From contig NZ_SBIV01000007.1 in NCBI RefSeq assembly GCF_004765795.1, positions 153,268 to 217,267 of the forward strand: a stretch of DNA of 64,000 nucleotides, read 5' to 3'. The notes beneath the pieces are model-generated. The model was given only the letters and a program-made list of their open reading frames with translations, searched no databases and was not told where the DNA came from. Both the position numbers and the translations under genes were made by a program. Position 1 is the stretch's first letter. The number at the start of each line of letters is the position of its first letter. This DNA is from Halorussus marinus. GTDB taxonomy: Archaea; Halobacteriota; Halobacteria; Halobacteriales; Haladaptataceae. Below are positions 43,835 through 53,003 of the stretch, one piece after another.

Positions 43835-44335
43835 TCAATCGTGCGTAGACTCTGTTCGGATGATGCCCGCTACGTTATCCATCTGAGCTGAAACGTGTGC
43901 GCTCTCACCAGCAACATGCGTAATTAAATCGTCCAGAGTGATCATCCCGATAACGCTCCCGTCTTCAACAACCGGGACGTGTCGAGCACCCGCTTCGTTC
44001 ATTTGTCTCAGGACTTTTGGAATCTCAGCATCTGCTGGCACAGTAAGTGGGTCACGCGTCATCACGTCAGCAGCTCGTACGTCGTCTCCACTCGTCTCGG
44101 CTGTGAGCACACTTAACTCGCTTTCCTCGGTGAGCAGGTTAGCAATCAGGTCTCGATCGGTGATGATACCAGAGATCTGATCGGATTCTTCGACGACCAC
44201 GTACCTGGCACACCGCGATTGGGAGATCATCGTGTGAGCGATCTCGGCAACCGTGGCGTCAGGCGTGACACGGGCGACCGACTCATCAGCAATACGACCA
44301 ATATCCATCCGGAGGTCAGTTGGTCTGGTACCCAT
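43835..44335 (-). CDS. CBS-domain protein
   Basis: The protein has 166 residues with two CBS motifs: RIADESVARVTPDATVAEIA with the SGIITDRDLIANLL loop (ca. 12-70), and DVMTRDPLTVPADAE with VIGMITLDDLITHVA (ca. 88-145). Paired CBS motifs bind adenosine nucleotides and serve as energy or redox sensors. It stands alone, convergent with the aconitase. Confidence 0.88.
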   Translation of the reverse strand: MGTRPTDLRMDIGRIADESVARVTPDATVAEIAHTMISQSRCARYVVVEESDQISGIITDRDLIANLLTEESELSVLTAETSGDDVRAADVMTRDPLTVPADAEIPKVLRQMNEAGARHVPVVEDGSVIGMITLDDLITHVAGESAHVSAQMDNVAGIIRTESTHD

Positions 44336-44553
44336 GCTAATCAGTACGATTCATAACAGGAAATAGCTTAGCATCAGCTGGTCGTCATAGAAATCCCCGG
44401 CTCTGTTGAAATCCTCAGTATTTGATAGTTTTGTACCCTCAATCGATCAGTACAGGTAATGCAGGTATCGATCCAGATGTGAGAGCGATCGAGACCCAAA
44501 TACGGGTTTGAGCGTTCCTCACGACATTATGAACTGGAAACCTCTTTCCCCAC

Positions 44554-45141
44554 GTGAACCGACGGACGTACCTTGCATCTGTATGTGCTGCTGGCGTCGC
44601 CGCAACAGCAGGATGTAGTACAATTTCGGGTAGCAAAACACTCTCTGAACCGACTGTAAATACGGAATCTAGCGGGAGGAAGGCTCTCATTTTCACAGAG
44701 AACGACGAGGAGGTCGGTCACTTAAGTGTCGATGGAAGCGTGACATCCGGACGTATCGATCTATCGACCGAGATATGGCACCGGGGCGGGACGAACGTGG
44801 AATCGATCAAACTGAGAGTTTGGATGCCCGAAACAGCAATGGAATCCCCCGCAGAGGTCGCCGTCGTCTCGCCAGTGGAAGGGGATAGCTCTCCACCACC
44901 ATCGGTAGCACTCTATACGCCTGATCAAGCGCTCGGAACGATCATCGAGATCACCGATTTAGACGACCTCGCAGACGAAACCATCAGCACACTCAATCTC
45001 ATCGTAATTCCGGGGTCAGAAACGGCTACACGCCTCAATATCCACACAACCATCGAACTCTCGGGTGGCGGCACTCTCAGTAGTGACTACACGCTGGATG
45101 GCGAACTCCAGTTAGTGTATCCACATCTCAGTGATAAGTGA
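44554..45141 (+). CDS. Secreted lipoprotein, unknown function (1)
   Basis: The protein has 195 residues from a GTG start. The signal RRTYLASVCAAGVAATAGC ends in a lipobox Cys near 21. The mature part is beta-rich (KLRVWMPETAMESPAEVAVV) without a known family. Two unrelated-looking lipoproteins follow one after another here, and both may be surface proteins of an accessory region. Confidence 0.65.
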   Translation: MNRRTYLASVCAAGVAATAGCSTISGSKTLSEPTVNTESSGRKALIFTENDEEVGHLSVDGSVTSGRIDLSTEIWHRGGTNVESIKLRVWMPETAMESPAEVAVVSPVEGDSSPPPSVALYTPDQALGTIIEITDLDDLADETISTLNLIVIPGSETATRLNIHTTIELSGGGTLSSDYTLDGELQLVYPHLSDK

Positions 45142-45329
45142 CGGACCGGCCCTCCACTGATCGAGAATCAGTTACCACCACTCGGATTGCAGACGCGGTC
45201 TTACCGCTGACTCGGTCGTTCAGATCTACAATCATCACCCGCAAATCGTTCAGGATAGGTAGTATACATAGGTGTATAGCCGGTTGAGTATCCGAATCAC
45301 TATGACACTCCAACCGGGATAGCACCCAC

Positions 45330-45728
45330 ATGAAGCGGCGTGCCCTTCTCTTACTCGGTGTGACTTCGCTGTTCGGCGGCTGTCTCGAAATTGGCGAGAA
45401 CCGGCCACAACCACAGCTCGCATGGATTTGGTTACAGAACGACCGTGAGGAAGAGTACGAAGTTGACGTGGTCGTCGAAGAGGACGGTAAGTCGGTGTTT
45501 TCCGAAACGTACCAGTTGGGAGCGACGTCGGATACTGCAAACATCAACGTGGAGGACCCTGTCGATGAGCCAGGTCACTACGTCGTCCGGACCATGATGG
45601 ATGGCGAAACCCGTGAGGTCGATATAGCCGAGTTCGTTGACGGCGACGAGAACTGCGTCGGAGTTCGATTCTCGTTACTCAACAATGGAAGTGTAGAGTA
45701 CTGGCCGAAATCCATGCAGCAATGTTAG
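45330..45728 (+). CDS. Small lipoprotein, unknown function (2)
   Basis: The protein has 132 residues. The signal MKRRALLLLGVTSLFGGC ends in a lipobox. The mature part has an Ig-like strand pattern (VDVVVEEDGKSVFSETYQL, then YVVRTMMDGETREVDIAEF) and a Cys pair near the end. No known family. It appears intact and has its own upstream region. Confidence 0.65.
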   Translation: MKRRALLLLGVTSLFGGCLEIGENRPQPQLAWIWLQNDREEEYEVDVVVEEDGKSVFSETYQLGATSDTANINVEDPVDEPGHYVVRTMMDGETREVDIAEFVDGDENCVGVRFSLLNNGSVEYWPKSMQQC

Positions 45729-45925
45729 GTTTGCACTTTTCAGCGACCAGCTGTTTCGGACGAGTATGAGTCTGAAGAGAAGGATTTAAACAGAGCCAAA
45801 CCCTCGACTCTTCAACCCTGAGAGACGATAATCTCCAAACTTTGTGAAGTTACAAAAGGTGTTACCAGCTACGCCACTATCCAAGAGCGATGGTTATTAT
45901 GAGTTAGTTTCTCCGGGGAAAGAGG

Positions 45926-46184
45926 ATGTACGACAAGATTTTGCTCTCAACTGACGGGGCGTTGCTTTTGAGGAGGCTGAATCTCACGCAATCGCGGTAG
46001 CAGAGGCCAGCCGACTGGCAGAGGTGATTGTACAGTATGCTGACGCCGAAGATATGGATCTACTTGTGCTCGGACGAAACACCGACCGGAAGAATACCGG
46101 GCTTTGCTTAGAAGCGTAACCGACCGCGTCCTGCGATTGACGACCCGCCCAGCAACCGTCGTGAAGACGGAAGTCGACGAGTAG
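45926..46184 (+). pseudogene. UspA remnant
   Basis: It begins MYDKILLSTDGA, like UspA, then jumps through a short frame change to VAEASRLAEVIVQYADAEDMDLLVLGR and ends near the RTTRPATVVKT type tail. The middle of the domain is missing and the frame is broken near 45960 and 46115. Only about half of a Usp domain is left. Confidence 0.55.
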
Positions 46185-46195
46185 CGGAAGAACAG

Positions 46196-46594
46196 TCAGT
46201 AACGGCCGCCGTCAGGCGTGAGTCGAGCACGCCGGCGTTCGAACTCCTCGTCGTCGATTTCGCCACGAGCGTACCGTTCCTGGAGGACAGCGAGTGCGCT
46301 ATCCTCGGTGGGGCCGTCCGATGACGACCGCGTTGTCAGCCAGTAGACGATGTAGACGGGGAGGGCGATTAGAAGTGCCATCCACAGCAAACCGATCAAC
46401 ATTATCCCCCAGCTCCATATTCCCCACCCGGCCATGTGACCATCATTCCACATCCCGTCATGCCAGTCCCACATAACTGTATCTGGAACAGCAGCATGCG
46501 TCAGGGTCATTCCAATGATGACGGCTAGCGTCAGTGCTCCGATGACGATGAGTCCCAGAGAACGAATCCCGCGTGATTGAATTGGATTTTGCAT
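46196..46594 (-). CDS. SHOCT-domain membrane protein (3)
   Basis: The protein has 132 residues. Two TM helices (LGLIVIGALTLAVIIGMTL and MLIGLLWMALLIALPVYIV) surround a Trp/His/Met-rich loop (MWDWHDGMWNDGHMAGWG). The SHOCT motif is LQERYARGEIDDEEFERRRA. It is the fourth protein of this type in the window and lies 30 bp downstream of a DoxX gene on the same strand. Confidence 0.82.
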   Translation of the reverse strand: MQNPIQSRGIRSLGLIVIGALTLAVIIGMTLTHAAVPDTVMWDWHDGMWNDGHMAGWGIWSWGIMLIGLLWMALLIALPVYIVYWLTTRSSSDGPTEDSALAVLQERYARGEIDDEEFERRRARLTPDGGRY

Positions 46595-46624
46595 TATTGT
46601 ACTCCTGAAGAGAGTTCGGCGTGG

Positions 46625-47185
46625 TTAGCCGAGGATGTATTCGAGGGCGGGGTAGCGCTCGACGAGCGCTTCTCCACCGATCTCGTACTGTTCGATGTAC
46701 TGGTCGAGCCCGAGGATGCGGCCCGCGGCGAACGCGGCGACCGCGAGGAACACGAGCATGTACGCGAAGTCCCCGTTGATGAACCCGTGGCCCATGTCCC
46801 AGTTGCCGAAGTAGAACATGAGCATCATGAGCGCGCCGAAGAACGCCGCGAGGCGGACGAACGCGCCGACGAGCAGGCCCAGTCCGATGAACAGCTCGCC
46901 CCACGGGACAGCGACGTTGGCGAATTCGACGAACCACGGCGTCGAGCCCATCCACGCGAACAGGCCCGCGAGCGGGTTCCCGTTGGTCGCCGCGACGTTC
47001 GACAGGTAGCCGCCAGCGCCGAACTCGCCGGTGATCTTCGTGAACCCAGAGTACGCGAACGCGTACCCCATCATGAGACGGAGCGCGAGCACGAACCACG
47101 CACTGAGACTGTGAACTTTCCCGCCGACGGTCAGGCCGCCGACTCTGCTCTCGAGCTGGTTCATGCCGGAGTCAAGTGTGGACAT
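46625..47185 (-). CDS. DoxX family membrane protein (2)
   Basis: The protein has 186 residues with four TM helices (LALRLMMGYAFAYSGFTKI, NVAVPWGELFIGLGLLVGAF, AAFFGALMMLMFYFGNW). It is a relative of the DoxX at 33986. The divergent wHTH gene at 47300 may regulate it together with the SHOCT gene downstream. Confidence 0.85.
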   Translation of the reverse strand: MSTLDSGMNQLESRVGGLTVGGKVHSLSAWFVLALRLMMGYAFAYSGFTKITGEFGAGGYLSNVAATNGNPLAGLFAWMGSTPWFVEFANVAVPWGELFIGLGLLVGAFVRLAAFFGALMMLMFYFGNWDMGHGFINGDFAYMLVFLAVAAFAAGRILGLDQYIEQYEIGGEALVERYPALEYILG

Positions 47186-47299
47186 AGTTATTGCACCTTC
47201 AACTATCAGTACGGAGGCAGAGACGATATAGTAGCGAGCCGGCGTTCTGAGTCAGAAAATCGGCGGGCTATATTACGCTCCTGTCGCGAGTAGAGACGT

Positions 47300-47650
47300 G
47301 TGACCGAGGAGTCCGACCCGTCGGAAATCTTCGCTACACTCAACGACGAGTACGCTCGCGACATCCTCGTGGCGACGAAGACCGACCGACTGTCTGCGAA
47401 GGAACTCAGCGAGGAATGTGACATGTCACGCCCGACCGTCTCACGCCGTGTCACCCGCCTCGTCGAGCAGGGCCTCCTCGAGGAGTATACGCACGTCGAC
47501 CCCGGGGGACGACACTACAGCGAGTATGAGGCGCGCCTCGAACGCATCGAAATCCTCCTGCAGGCGGAGGGCTTCGACGTCAACATCGACATCCGGCCTG
47601 ACCCCGCCGACCGGATTACGACCATCTTCGAGGAAATGCGGGGAGACTGA
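47300..47650 (+). CDS. Winged-helix regulator
   Basis: The protein has 116 residues from a GTG start. HTH core at ca. 12-70 (ARDILVATKTDRLSAKELSE, then MSRPTVSRRVTRLVEQGLL). It is of the kind that in haloarchaea is paired with a small membrane protein, here the next gene 3 bp downstream. It is divergent from DoxX and likely regulates it. Confidence 0.78.
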   Translation: MTEESDPSEIFATLNDEYARDILVATKTDRLSAKELSEECDMSRPTVSRRVTRLVEQGLLEEYTHVDPGGRHYSEYEARLERIEILLQAEGFDVNIDIRPDPADRITTIFEEMRGD

Positions 47651-47653
47651 ATC

Positions 47654-47929
47654 ATGGACCACACGCTATTCGTCATCGGCAAACTGTTCACGACCGCGTT
47701 AGCACTGGTCATCGCATATCAGGCCTATCGCGGGTACCAACGACATCACACGCAGTTACTCCTGTACGTCGCCGCCGGCTTCGCATTGGTCGGGCTTGGC
47801 GGCCTCCTTGAAGGCGTCCTCTTCGAACTCCTCCAGGTGTCGATCTTCGAAGCAGGATTCGTCGCAGCACTCGTCACCGCAGCCGGGATGCTGTCTATCC
47901 TCTACGCCCTGTATGCCCCGAATCCATAA
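47654..47929 (+). CDS. DUF7521-like small membrane protein
   Basis: The protein has 91 residues with three TM helices (LFTTALALVIAYQAYRGYQ, LLLYVAAGFALVGLGGLLEG, AGFVAALVTAAGMLSILYAL). Typical of the small membrane partners of haloarchaeal wHTH proteins. It may act as a sensor that holds the regulator, or as its target. Function is unproved. Confidence 0.72.
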   Translation: MDHTLFVIGKLFTTALALVIAYQAYRGYQRHHTQLLLYVAAGFALVGLGGLLEGVLFELLQVSIFEAGFVAALVTAAGMLSILYALYAPNP

Positions 47930-48066
47930 GGATTCAGGACGCCCATTCGACAAGCGGCCTCTGCGCGTCGTGCCCGGTTCGAAGCCGCTACTGTTCGGAC
48001 TCCCCTCGTTCTCGATAGTGTAGCGTCGTAGTGGGAGTTATATCCATATCGGTCGTACCATATCGT

Positions 48067-48462
48067 ATGATTCGAACACTCGTCGGTGTCCTCGGCGCTA
48101 TCTCAGCGCTGTTCCCGGACGAAATCGTCGAGCTCTTCGAGAAACTCGCCATTTCGAATCCAGACGAGGGAACAGTGAGAGGGTGGATACGTCCAGCAGT
48201 CCGGTCGGAGGGTGTTCTGATAGCTGCGCTTTCACTCTTTAACGGGCGAGCATACGCATTGCTGATGAATCTTACCGGCGTGTTCGGTGCGATAGTCCTC
48301 TTATTTCCCGACCTGTATCAGAGATTTGCCACCGCGTTCCTGTACGAGCGTCCAGAGTCGATAGAATGGAACGAGCGATTCCGCTTGGGCATTCGGGCTA
48401 TCGGCGCACTCTATGTCTTTTTAGCGGCGAAGACGTACAGAGAGCGTCACAACGATACTTGA
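48067..48462 (+). CDS. Small membrane protein, unknown
   Basis: Start at the ATG at 48067 (131 residues). Three hydrophobic segments (LVGVLGAISALFPD, YALLMNLTGVFGAIVLLFPD, RAIGALYVFLAAKTY). The two FP/FPD-containing halves (ALFPDEIVELFEKLAIS and VLLFPDLYQRFATAFLY) look like an internal duplication. Family unknown. Confidence 0.6.
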   Translation: MIRTLVGVLGAISALFPDEIVELFEKLAISNPDEGTVRGWIRPAVRSEGVLIAALSLFNGRAYALLMNLTGVFGAIVLLFPDLYQRFATAFLYERPESIEWNERFRLGIRAIGALYVFLAAKTYRERHNDT

Positions 48463-48523
48463 GCCACCTCGCTATTGACACCTGGCGCATCCGATGTCTA
48501 GTTCGTTACGGCCGCAGGTATCA

Positions 48524-48537
48524 CTTTGAATCTAAAG
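48524..48537. promoter_or_regulatory. Proposed metal operator before copZ2
   Basis: CTTTGAATCTAAAG, a near-perfect palindrome 72 bp before the CopZ2 start at 48609. Confidence 0.5.
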
Positions 48538-48608
48538 TTTGAGCCCCACGATATCAGTATGATCGAAGGGGAAATCCGCTAAAGAGAGGAGGCCGTGTGT
48601 ATCCCTGT

Positions 48609-48806
48609 ATGACGACGACGATCATCGTGGAAGGCATGACGTGCGGTCACTGTGAGCAGACGGTCGAAGAGGCCCTCGAAGAGGTATCCGGCGTGACTGA
48701 CGTGACCGTCGACAGGGAGAGCGAACAGGCGAGCGTCGATGGTGAGGCAAATGTCACAGCTCTCGTGGAGGCCGTCGAAGACGCCGGGTACACCGCTTAC
48801 GCCTGA
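48609..48806 (+). CDS. copZ: CopZ-type copper chaperone (2)
   Basis: The ATG at 48609 gives 65 residues. Single HMA domain with [15 protein letters not shown] and DAGYTAYA. About three quarters identical to the chaperone at 40708. It stands before the CopB-type ATPase gene at 48938 and probably serves it. An upstream GTG at 48597 would add four residues. Confidence 0.92.
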   Translation: MTTTIIVEGMTCGHCEQTVEEALEEVSGVTDVTVDRESEQASVDGEANVTALVEAVEDAGYTAYA

Positions 48807-48937
48807 GAATCGCGCGGACCACTCCGAGACAACGGCCAACCGTTGTCTTTGAAGCTTCGCTACGCTGGTCCTGCTGTACAGTTCAGTGGGGAAGATTCAG
48901 GGGGCCAGCGGATCCACCTCTACAGAGAATATGGGCT

Positions 48938-51220
48938 ATGGACGACCACAAAGATACAAATGAGAATCCCCCTGGAGGGGAACACCAGCAGGACGACAGC
49001 AGTCACCAGCACGAACACGGCGAGCAGGATGAATCGGACGCCGAGTCGGACGAGCAGCGGGTAGAACAGGAGCTACTGGAAGAAGAGGCACACCCTGCTG
49101 CGGAGAGTGAGACAGTGCTCGACGAGCAGCACGAGCACGCTGGACACGAGGGCGAAGGACACGACCACGGTTCCCATGAGAGCCACGGTGAGGGGCATGG
49201 CGGGATGCACGAGGGCCACGAGCAGATGTTCCGCCGGCGCTTCTTCGTCTCGACGCTCCTGTCGATCCCAGTCCTGCTATACAGCGAAATGCTGCAGGAG
49301 TGGCTCGGGTTCTCCGTCCCCGCGTTCCCGGGCAGCGAGTGGATCAACCCCGTCTTCGCGGTCATCGTCTTCGCGTACGGTGGGATGCCGTTCCTCCAGA
49401 TGGCGGTACCGGAACTGAAAGATCGGTCGCCGGGGATGATGACGCTCATCTCGATGGCGATCACCGTCGCGTTCGTCTACAGCCTCGCGAGCGTGGTCTT
49501 CCCGACGCAGTCGGCGTTCTTCTGGGAACTCGTCACCCTGATCGACATTATGCTGCTGGGGCACTGGATCGAGATGCGGTCGGTGCGACGGGCCTCGAGT
49601 GCGGTCGACGAACTGGCGAAGCTGATGCCGGACACCGCCGAGCGGATTACCGACGGCGGCGACACTGAGGAGGTCCCGGTGAGTGAACTCTCCGAGGGCG
49701 ACCTCGTACTCGTCCGGCCGGGTGCGAGTGTCCCTGCTGACGGCGTCGTCGAAGAGGGAGACTCCGACGTCAACGAGTCCATGATCACGGGCGAATCGAA
49801 ACCGGTCTCGAAAGACCCCGGCGACGAGGTCATCGGTGGGACGATCAACGGCGACGGCAGCCTCCGCGTGCGCGTCGGTGCGACGGGCGAGGAGACGACG
49901 CTCGCGGGAATCATGCGCCTCGTCGAGGAAGCCCAGCAGAGCAAATCCAAGACACAGGTACTGGCCGACAGAGCGGCAGGCTGGCTGTTCTACGTCGCCC
50001 TCGCGGCGGCAGTCGTGACAGCAATCGCGTGGACGCTCGCGGTCTCATTCGACGCAACGGTCATCGAGCGCGTCGTCACAGTGCTCGTCATCGCCTGCCC
50101 GCACGCACTCGGGCTCGCCATCCCCCTAGTGGTCGCAATCAACACGTCATTGGCGGCTCGCAACGGGATGCTGGTCCGGGACCGTATCGCGATGGAGGAG
50201 GCGCGGAACCTGGACGCCATCATCTTCGACAAGACGGGGACGCTCACCGAAGGCGAACACGGCGTCGTCGACATGGCGACCGTCGAGGGCGTGGAAGAGG
50301 ACGACGCTCTCGCGCTGGCAGCAGCCGTCGAAAGCGATTCCGAACACATGATCGCGCGAGCCATACGCGAGGCCGCCGACGAGCAGGACCTCACCGCACC
50401 TGACGCGACCGACTTCGAGGCGATCAAAGGCCGGGGCGTCCGTGCGAACGTCGACGGAAATGAGGTGTACGTCGGCGGGCCAAACCTGTTAACCCAACTC
50501 GATAGCGAGATACCCGACCATCTCCGCCGCTTCGCTGACGAGGCGGGACAGAACGCTCAGACGGTGGTATACCTTGTTCGTGAAGGCGAGCTGATTGCCG
50601 CGTTCGCGATGGCTGACGTAATCCGTGAGGAGAGTTTTCGTGTCGTCGATACCCTCCACGATCTGGGCATCGAGGTGGCGATGTTGACTGGGGACTCCCA
50701 GGATGTCGCCAACGCTGTCGCCGACGAACTGGGCATCGACACGGTGTTCGCGGAGGTCCTCCCCGAAGACAAGGACGAGAAAGTTCAGGAGCTTCAGGAC
50801 CAGGGCAAGCTCGTCGGGATGGTCGGCGACGGGGTGAACGACGCGCCGGCGCTGACGCGGGCCGACGTCGGTATCGCGATCGGGAGCGGCACCGACGTCG
50901 CCGTCCAGTCGGCCGACGTCATCCTCGTCCAGAACAACCCGATGGACGTCGTTCGGCTCGTGAAACTCAGTAAGGCGAGCTACCGGAAGATGCAGGAGAA
51001 CATCGTCTGGGCGGCCGGCTACAACGTGTTCGCAATTCCGCTCGCAGCAGGCGTCTTGGCACCGATCGGGATTCTGCTCTCCCCCGCTGTGGGTGCGCTC
51101 CTGATGTCGTTGAGTACAGTAATCGTCGCGATCAACGCTCAGCTGCTCCGCCGCGTGGACCTGTCCATCCCCGAGCTTCCAAGCGGGACACCAGCGACTG
51201 ACGCACAACCTGCAGACTGA
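48938..51220 (+). CDS. copB: CopB-type P1B copper ATPase (CPH)
   Basis: The protein has 760 residues. A long His-rich N-terminus (ca. 15-95: [30 protein letters not shown]) replaces HMA domains. The motifs are [14 protein letters not shown] at 387-389 ([14 protein letters not shown]), [18 protein letters not shown] and [11 protein letters not shown]. The CPH motif defines the P1B-3 group (copper, possibly Cu2+ or silver). It follows copZ2 by 131 bp. The HP position is SEHMIA instead of SEHPLA, as in other CopB proteins. Confidence 0.93.
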   Translation: MDDHKDTNENPPGGEHQQDDSSHQHEHGEQDESDAESDEQRVEQELLEEEAHPAAESETVLDEQHEHAGHEGEGHDHGSHESHGEGHGGMHEGHEQMFRRRFFVSTLLSIPVLLYSEMLQEWLGFSVPAFPGSEWINPVFAVIVFAYGGMPFLQMAVPELKDRSPGMMTLISMAITVAFVYSLASVVFPTQSAFFWELVTLIDIMLLGHWIEMRSVRRASSAVDELAKLMPDTAERITDGGDTEEVPVSELSEGDLVLVRPGASVPADGVVEEGDSDVNESMITGESKPVSKDPGDEVIGGTINGDGSLRVRVGATGEETTLAGIMRLVEEAQQSKSKTQVLADRAAGWLFYVALAAAVVTAIAWTLAVSFDATVIERVVTVLVIACPHALGLAIPLVVAINTSLAARNGMLVRDRIAMEEARNLDAIIFDKTGTLTEGEHGVVDMATVEGVEEDDALALAAAVESDSEHMIARAIREAADEQDLTAPDATDFEAIKGRGVRANVDGNEVYVGGPNLLTQLDSEIPDHLRRFADEAGQNAQTVVYLVREGELIAAFAMADVIREESFRVVDTLHDLGIEVAMLTGDSQDVANAVADELGIDTVFAEVLPEDKDEKVQELQDQGKLVGMVGDGVNDAPALTRADVGIAIGSGTDVAVQSADVILVQNNPMDVVRLVKLSKASYRKMQENIVWAAGYNVFAIPLAAGVLAPIGILLSPAVGALLMSLSTVIVAINAQLLRRVDLSIPELPSGTPATDAQPAD

Positions 51221-51436
51221 AACGCTCCCGATCGCTTCGGAGCTTCTTTCAATTGAGTTCGGTTGATGGACAGCAAATGGCGACACTGCGTGATTTCGGT
51301 GGGTATCGCTATGCAGTCACCGATTCCACAGTTTTCCCGAGGGATACGTAGTTTGGTATACACAGACGCTTCCTCTGATGGACTACATTGTTGCACCAGC
51401 ACTAGGTTTATACCGCTTGACGGACTTCTTTCCACC

Positions 51437-51541
51437 ATGAGCCTCGAAGAGACAGTTGACTACCTCGCCGAGGAACTCGACCTCGAGCGAAGTGAACACG
51501 TTCGCGAGGTCGGACAGTCGGTCGCCGAGCTTCGCGACTGA
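51437..51541 (+). CDS. Putative 34-residue acidic protein
   Basis: ATG at 51437; the product is a single amphipathic helix pair (MSLEETVDYLAEELDLERSE, then HVREVGQSVAELRD). It is convergent with the Fic-like gene, whose stop abuts its own end. It has no known family, but the size and charge fit a short helical antitoxin or regulator. A TATA-like stretch lies 25-30 bp upstream (TTTATACC). Confidence 0.35.
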   Translation: MSLEETVDYLAEELDLERSEHVREVGQSVAELRD

Positions 51542-52429
51542 TCAGAACATTTCTCTGAAGTCCCGTTCGACCAGTCCGTTCTCCAGATACGTGAGGAACT
51601 CTTGTTTCGTTGGTCCTTGACGGTCAAGTAGATCGTCCCGTCCTGCTCGTTCGAGAACTGCCTGCGCGAAGTCCGTACAGTGAGATTCGTGCTGCCCAGC
51701 ATACTCTGTGAGGGCTTCTCTCCAGTGCATATCCAGCTCGAACTCGGCTAATCGGATTTGGATCCCGTCTTTCCGTTCGACGACGTCGACGTCCAAGTCT
51801 TCGAGTTGCTTGAAACGGAGGTTGTTCCGGCGGACAGTAATGAGCCGTTTGGAATCGACGATATAGGGATCGACCCACTCTCGCCAGGAATCGTCGTCGA
51901 CGTGCGTTCGTGGCATCTCAAAATCCGGGTCCACACTCTCAATACAGAACTGCAGCATCGCGATGCCAGTTCGATGATTCGCATTCGGGAGGGAATGTCG
52001 GAGGATCAAATTCGACATCACCTCTCCAGCGACGGTCGGAAGCGGTGCTTCCCAGGAGACGTGATCGAGTGCCTGCTGGATCTTTTGTGGTTCGAACTCC
52101 TTGTAGAGCCGGAACTCATCCTCATCTCGAACTTCGACCGCGGCTTCGAGCAACTCTACTAATCGGAATGCGACAACCTGCCCAGCACGGGGGAGGTCAC
52201 GAATACGATCGCTCAGCCATTCCTGATCAAAGTCGATATCTTGCGCTGATTCGATCTCTGAATCGCCTTCATAGAGCACATAGACCGGAGCTTCGAAGGG
52301 GTACCCGATGAGCTTTGTCGACTCGTCGGATTGCTCTTGCTGAGACCGGATCTCTGCTACCGATGCCGAGCTATATTTGAGTGAGAAATTCTCGGCCTGT
52401 GGGTGATGATAGAAGACGAGCCGAGCCAT
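51542..52429 (-). CDS. Fic/Doc-like protein
   Basis: The protein has 295 residues. At about residue 145 the motif HSLPNANHRTG fits the Fic signature HxFx(D/N)xN(K/H)R with Leu for Phe. Upstream helices (PLPTVAGEVMSNLILRHSLP) and the surrounding fold agree with a Fic/Doc domain. Fic proteins transfer AMP or phosphate to target proteins. An N-terminal segment (ca. 1-90) and a C-terminal helical part (ca. 240-295) are extra. No antitoxin is annotated next to it, unless the tiny gene at 51437 plays that role. Confidence 0.6.
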   Translation of the reverse strand: MARLVFYHHPQAENFSLKYSSASVAEIRSQQEQSDESTKLIGYPFEAPVYVLYEGDSEIESAQDIDFDQEWLSDRIRDLPRAGQVVAFRLVELLEAAVEVRDEDEFRLYKEFEPQKIQQALDHVSWEAPLPTVAGEVMSNLILRHSLPNANHRTGIAMLQFCIESVDPDFEMPRTHVDDDSWREWVDPYIVDSKRLITVRRNNLRFKQLEDLDVDVVERKDGIQIRLAEFELDMHWREALTEYAGQHESHCTDFAQAVLERAGRDDLLDRQGPTKQEFLTYLENGLVERDFREMF

Positions 52430-52497
52430 CTCAATGCGTATTCGTGGGAAGTGGGTAAAGCAGTCCCGCTTTGATATTGAGTTCTACTCGCCTGGTT

Positions 52498-52794
52498 CTA
52501 CGACGTAGTGGGTGCGTTCACGTCCTCTAAATACTGGCTTTCCCACTCACGTCGCGCCTCGATCTCCCGCACTCCGCGTTGTGTGACCGTGTACACGTTC
52601 GTCCGTTTGTCGAGTTCACCTTTCTCCAGGAGGCCTTTGCCGACGAGGTCGTCGAGGTTTGGATAGAGCCGCCCATGATTGATCTCTTGTTCGTAGTAGT
52701 CGTCGAGTTCGGCCTTTACTGCGAGCCCGTGTGGTTCCTCGAGCCCGGCGATAACGTACAAGACGTCCCGCTGGAACCCGGTTAGATCGTGCAT
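52498..52794 (-). CDS. PadR-family winged-helix regulator
   Basis: The protein has 98 residues. PadR signature: FQRDVLYVIAGLEEPHGLAVK, INHGRLYPNLDDLVGKGLLEK and the wing NVYTVTQRGVREIE. The C-terminal dimer helix is short. It is divergent from the CcoI-like ATPase gene at 53004 (210 bp away) and could control it. Confidence 0.85.
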   Translation of the reverse strand: MHDLTGFQRDVLYVIAGLEEPHGLAVKAELDDYYEQEINHGRLYPNLDDLVGKGLLEKGELDKRTNVYTVTQRGVREIEARREWESQYLEDVNAPTTS

Positions 52795-53003
52795 CCGTCT
52801 GCTCCCTATTTTTGAGGGATGGCATATGTTCTCTCTGGTACTCAGAAGCAGAGCTTCGGATCGAGGATATCTACCAGTACACTCGTCTCCAAACAGCGCT
52901 TAATACCCATGCCTCTGTATCACCGGTAATGGCGCTTCGGCCGAGGTCGCCGTTGAGGTTCCATGGCTGTGCTCGGTCAGCTGTCAGCCGGTGGTAATCA
53001 ATT

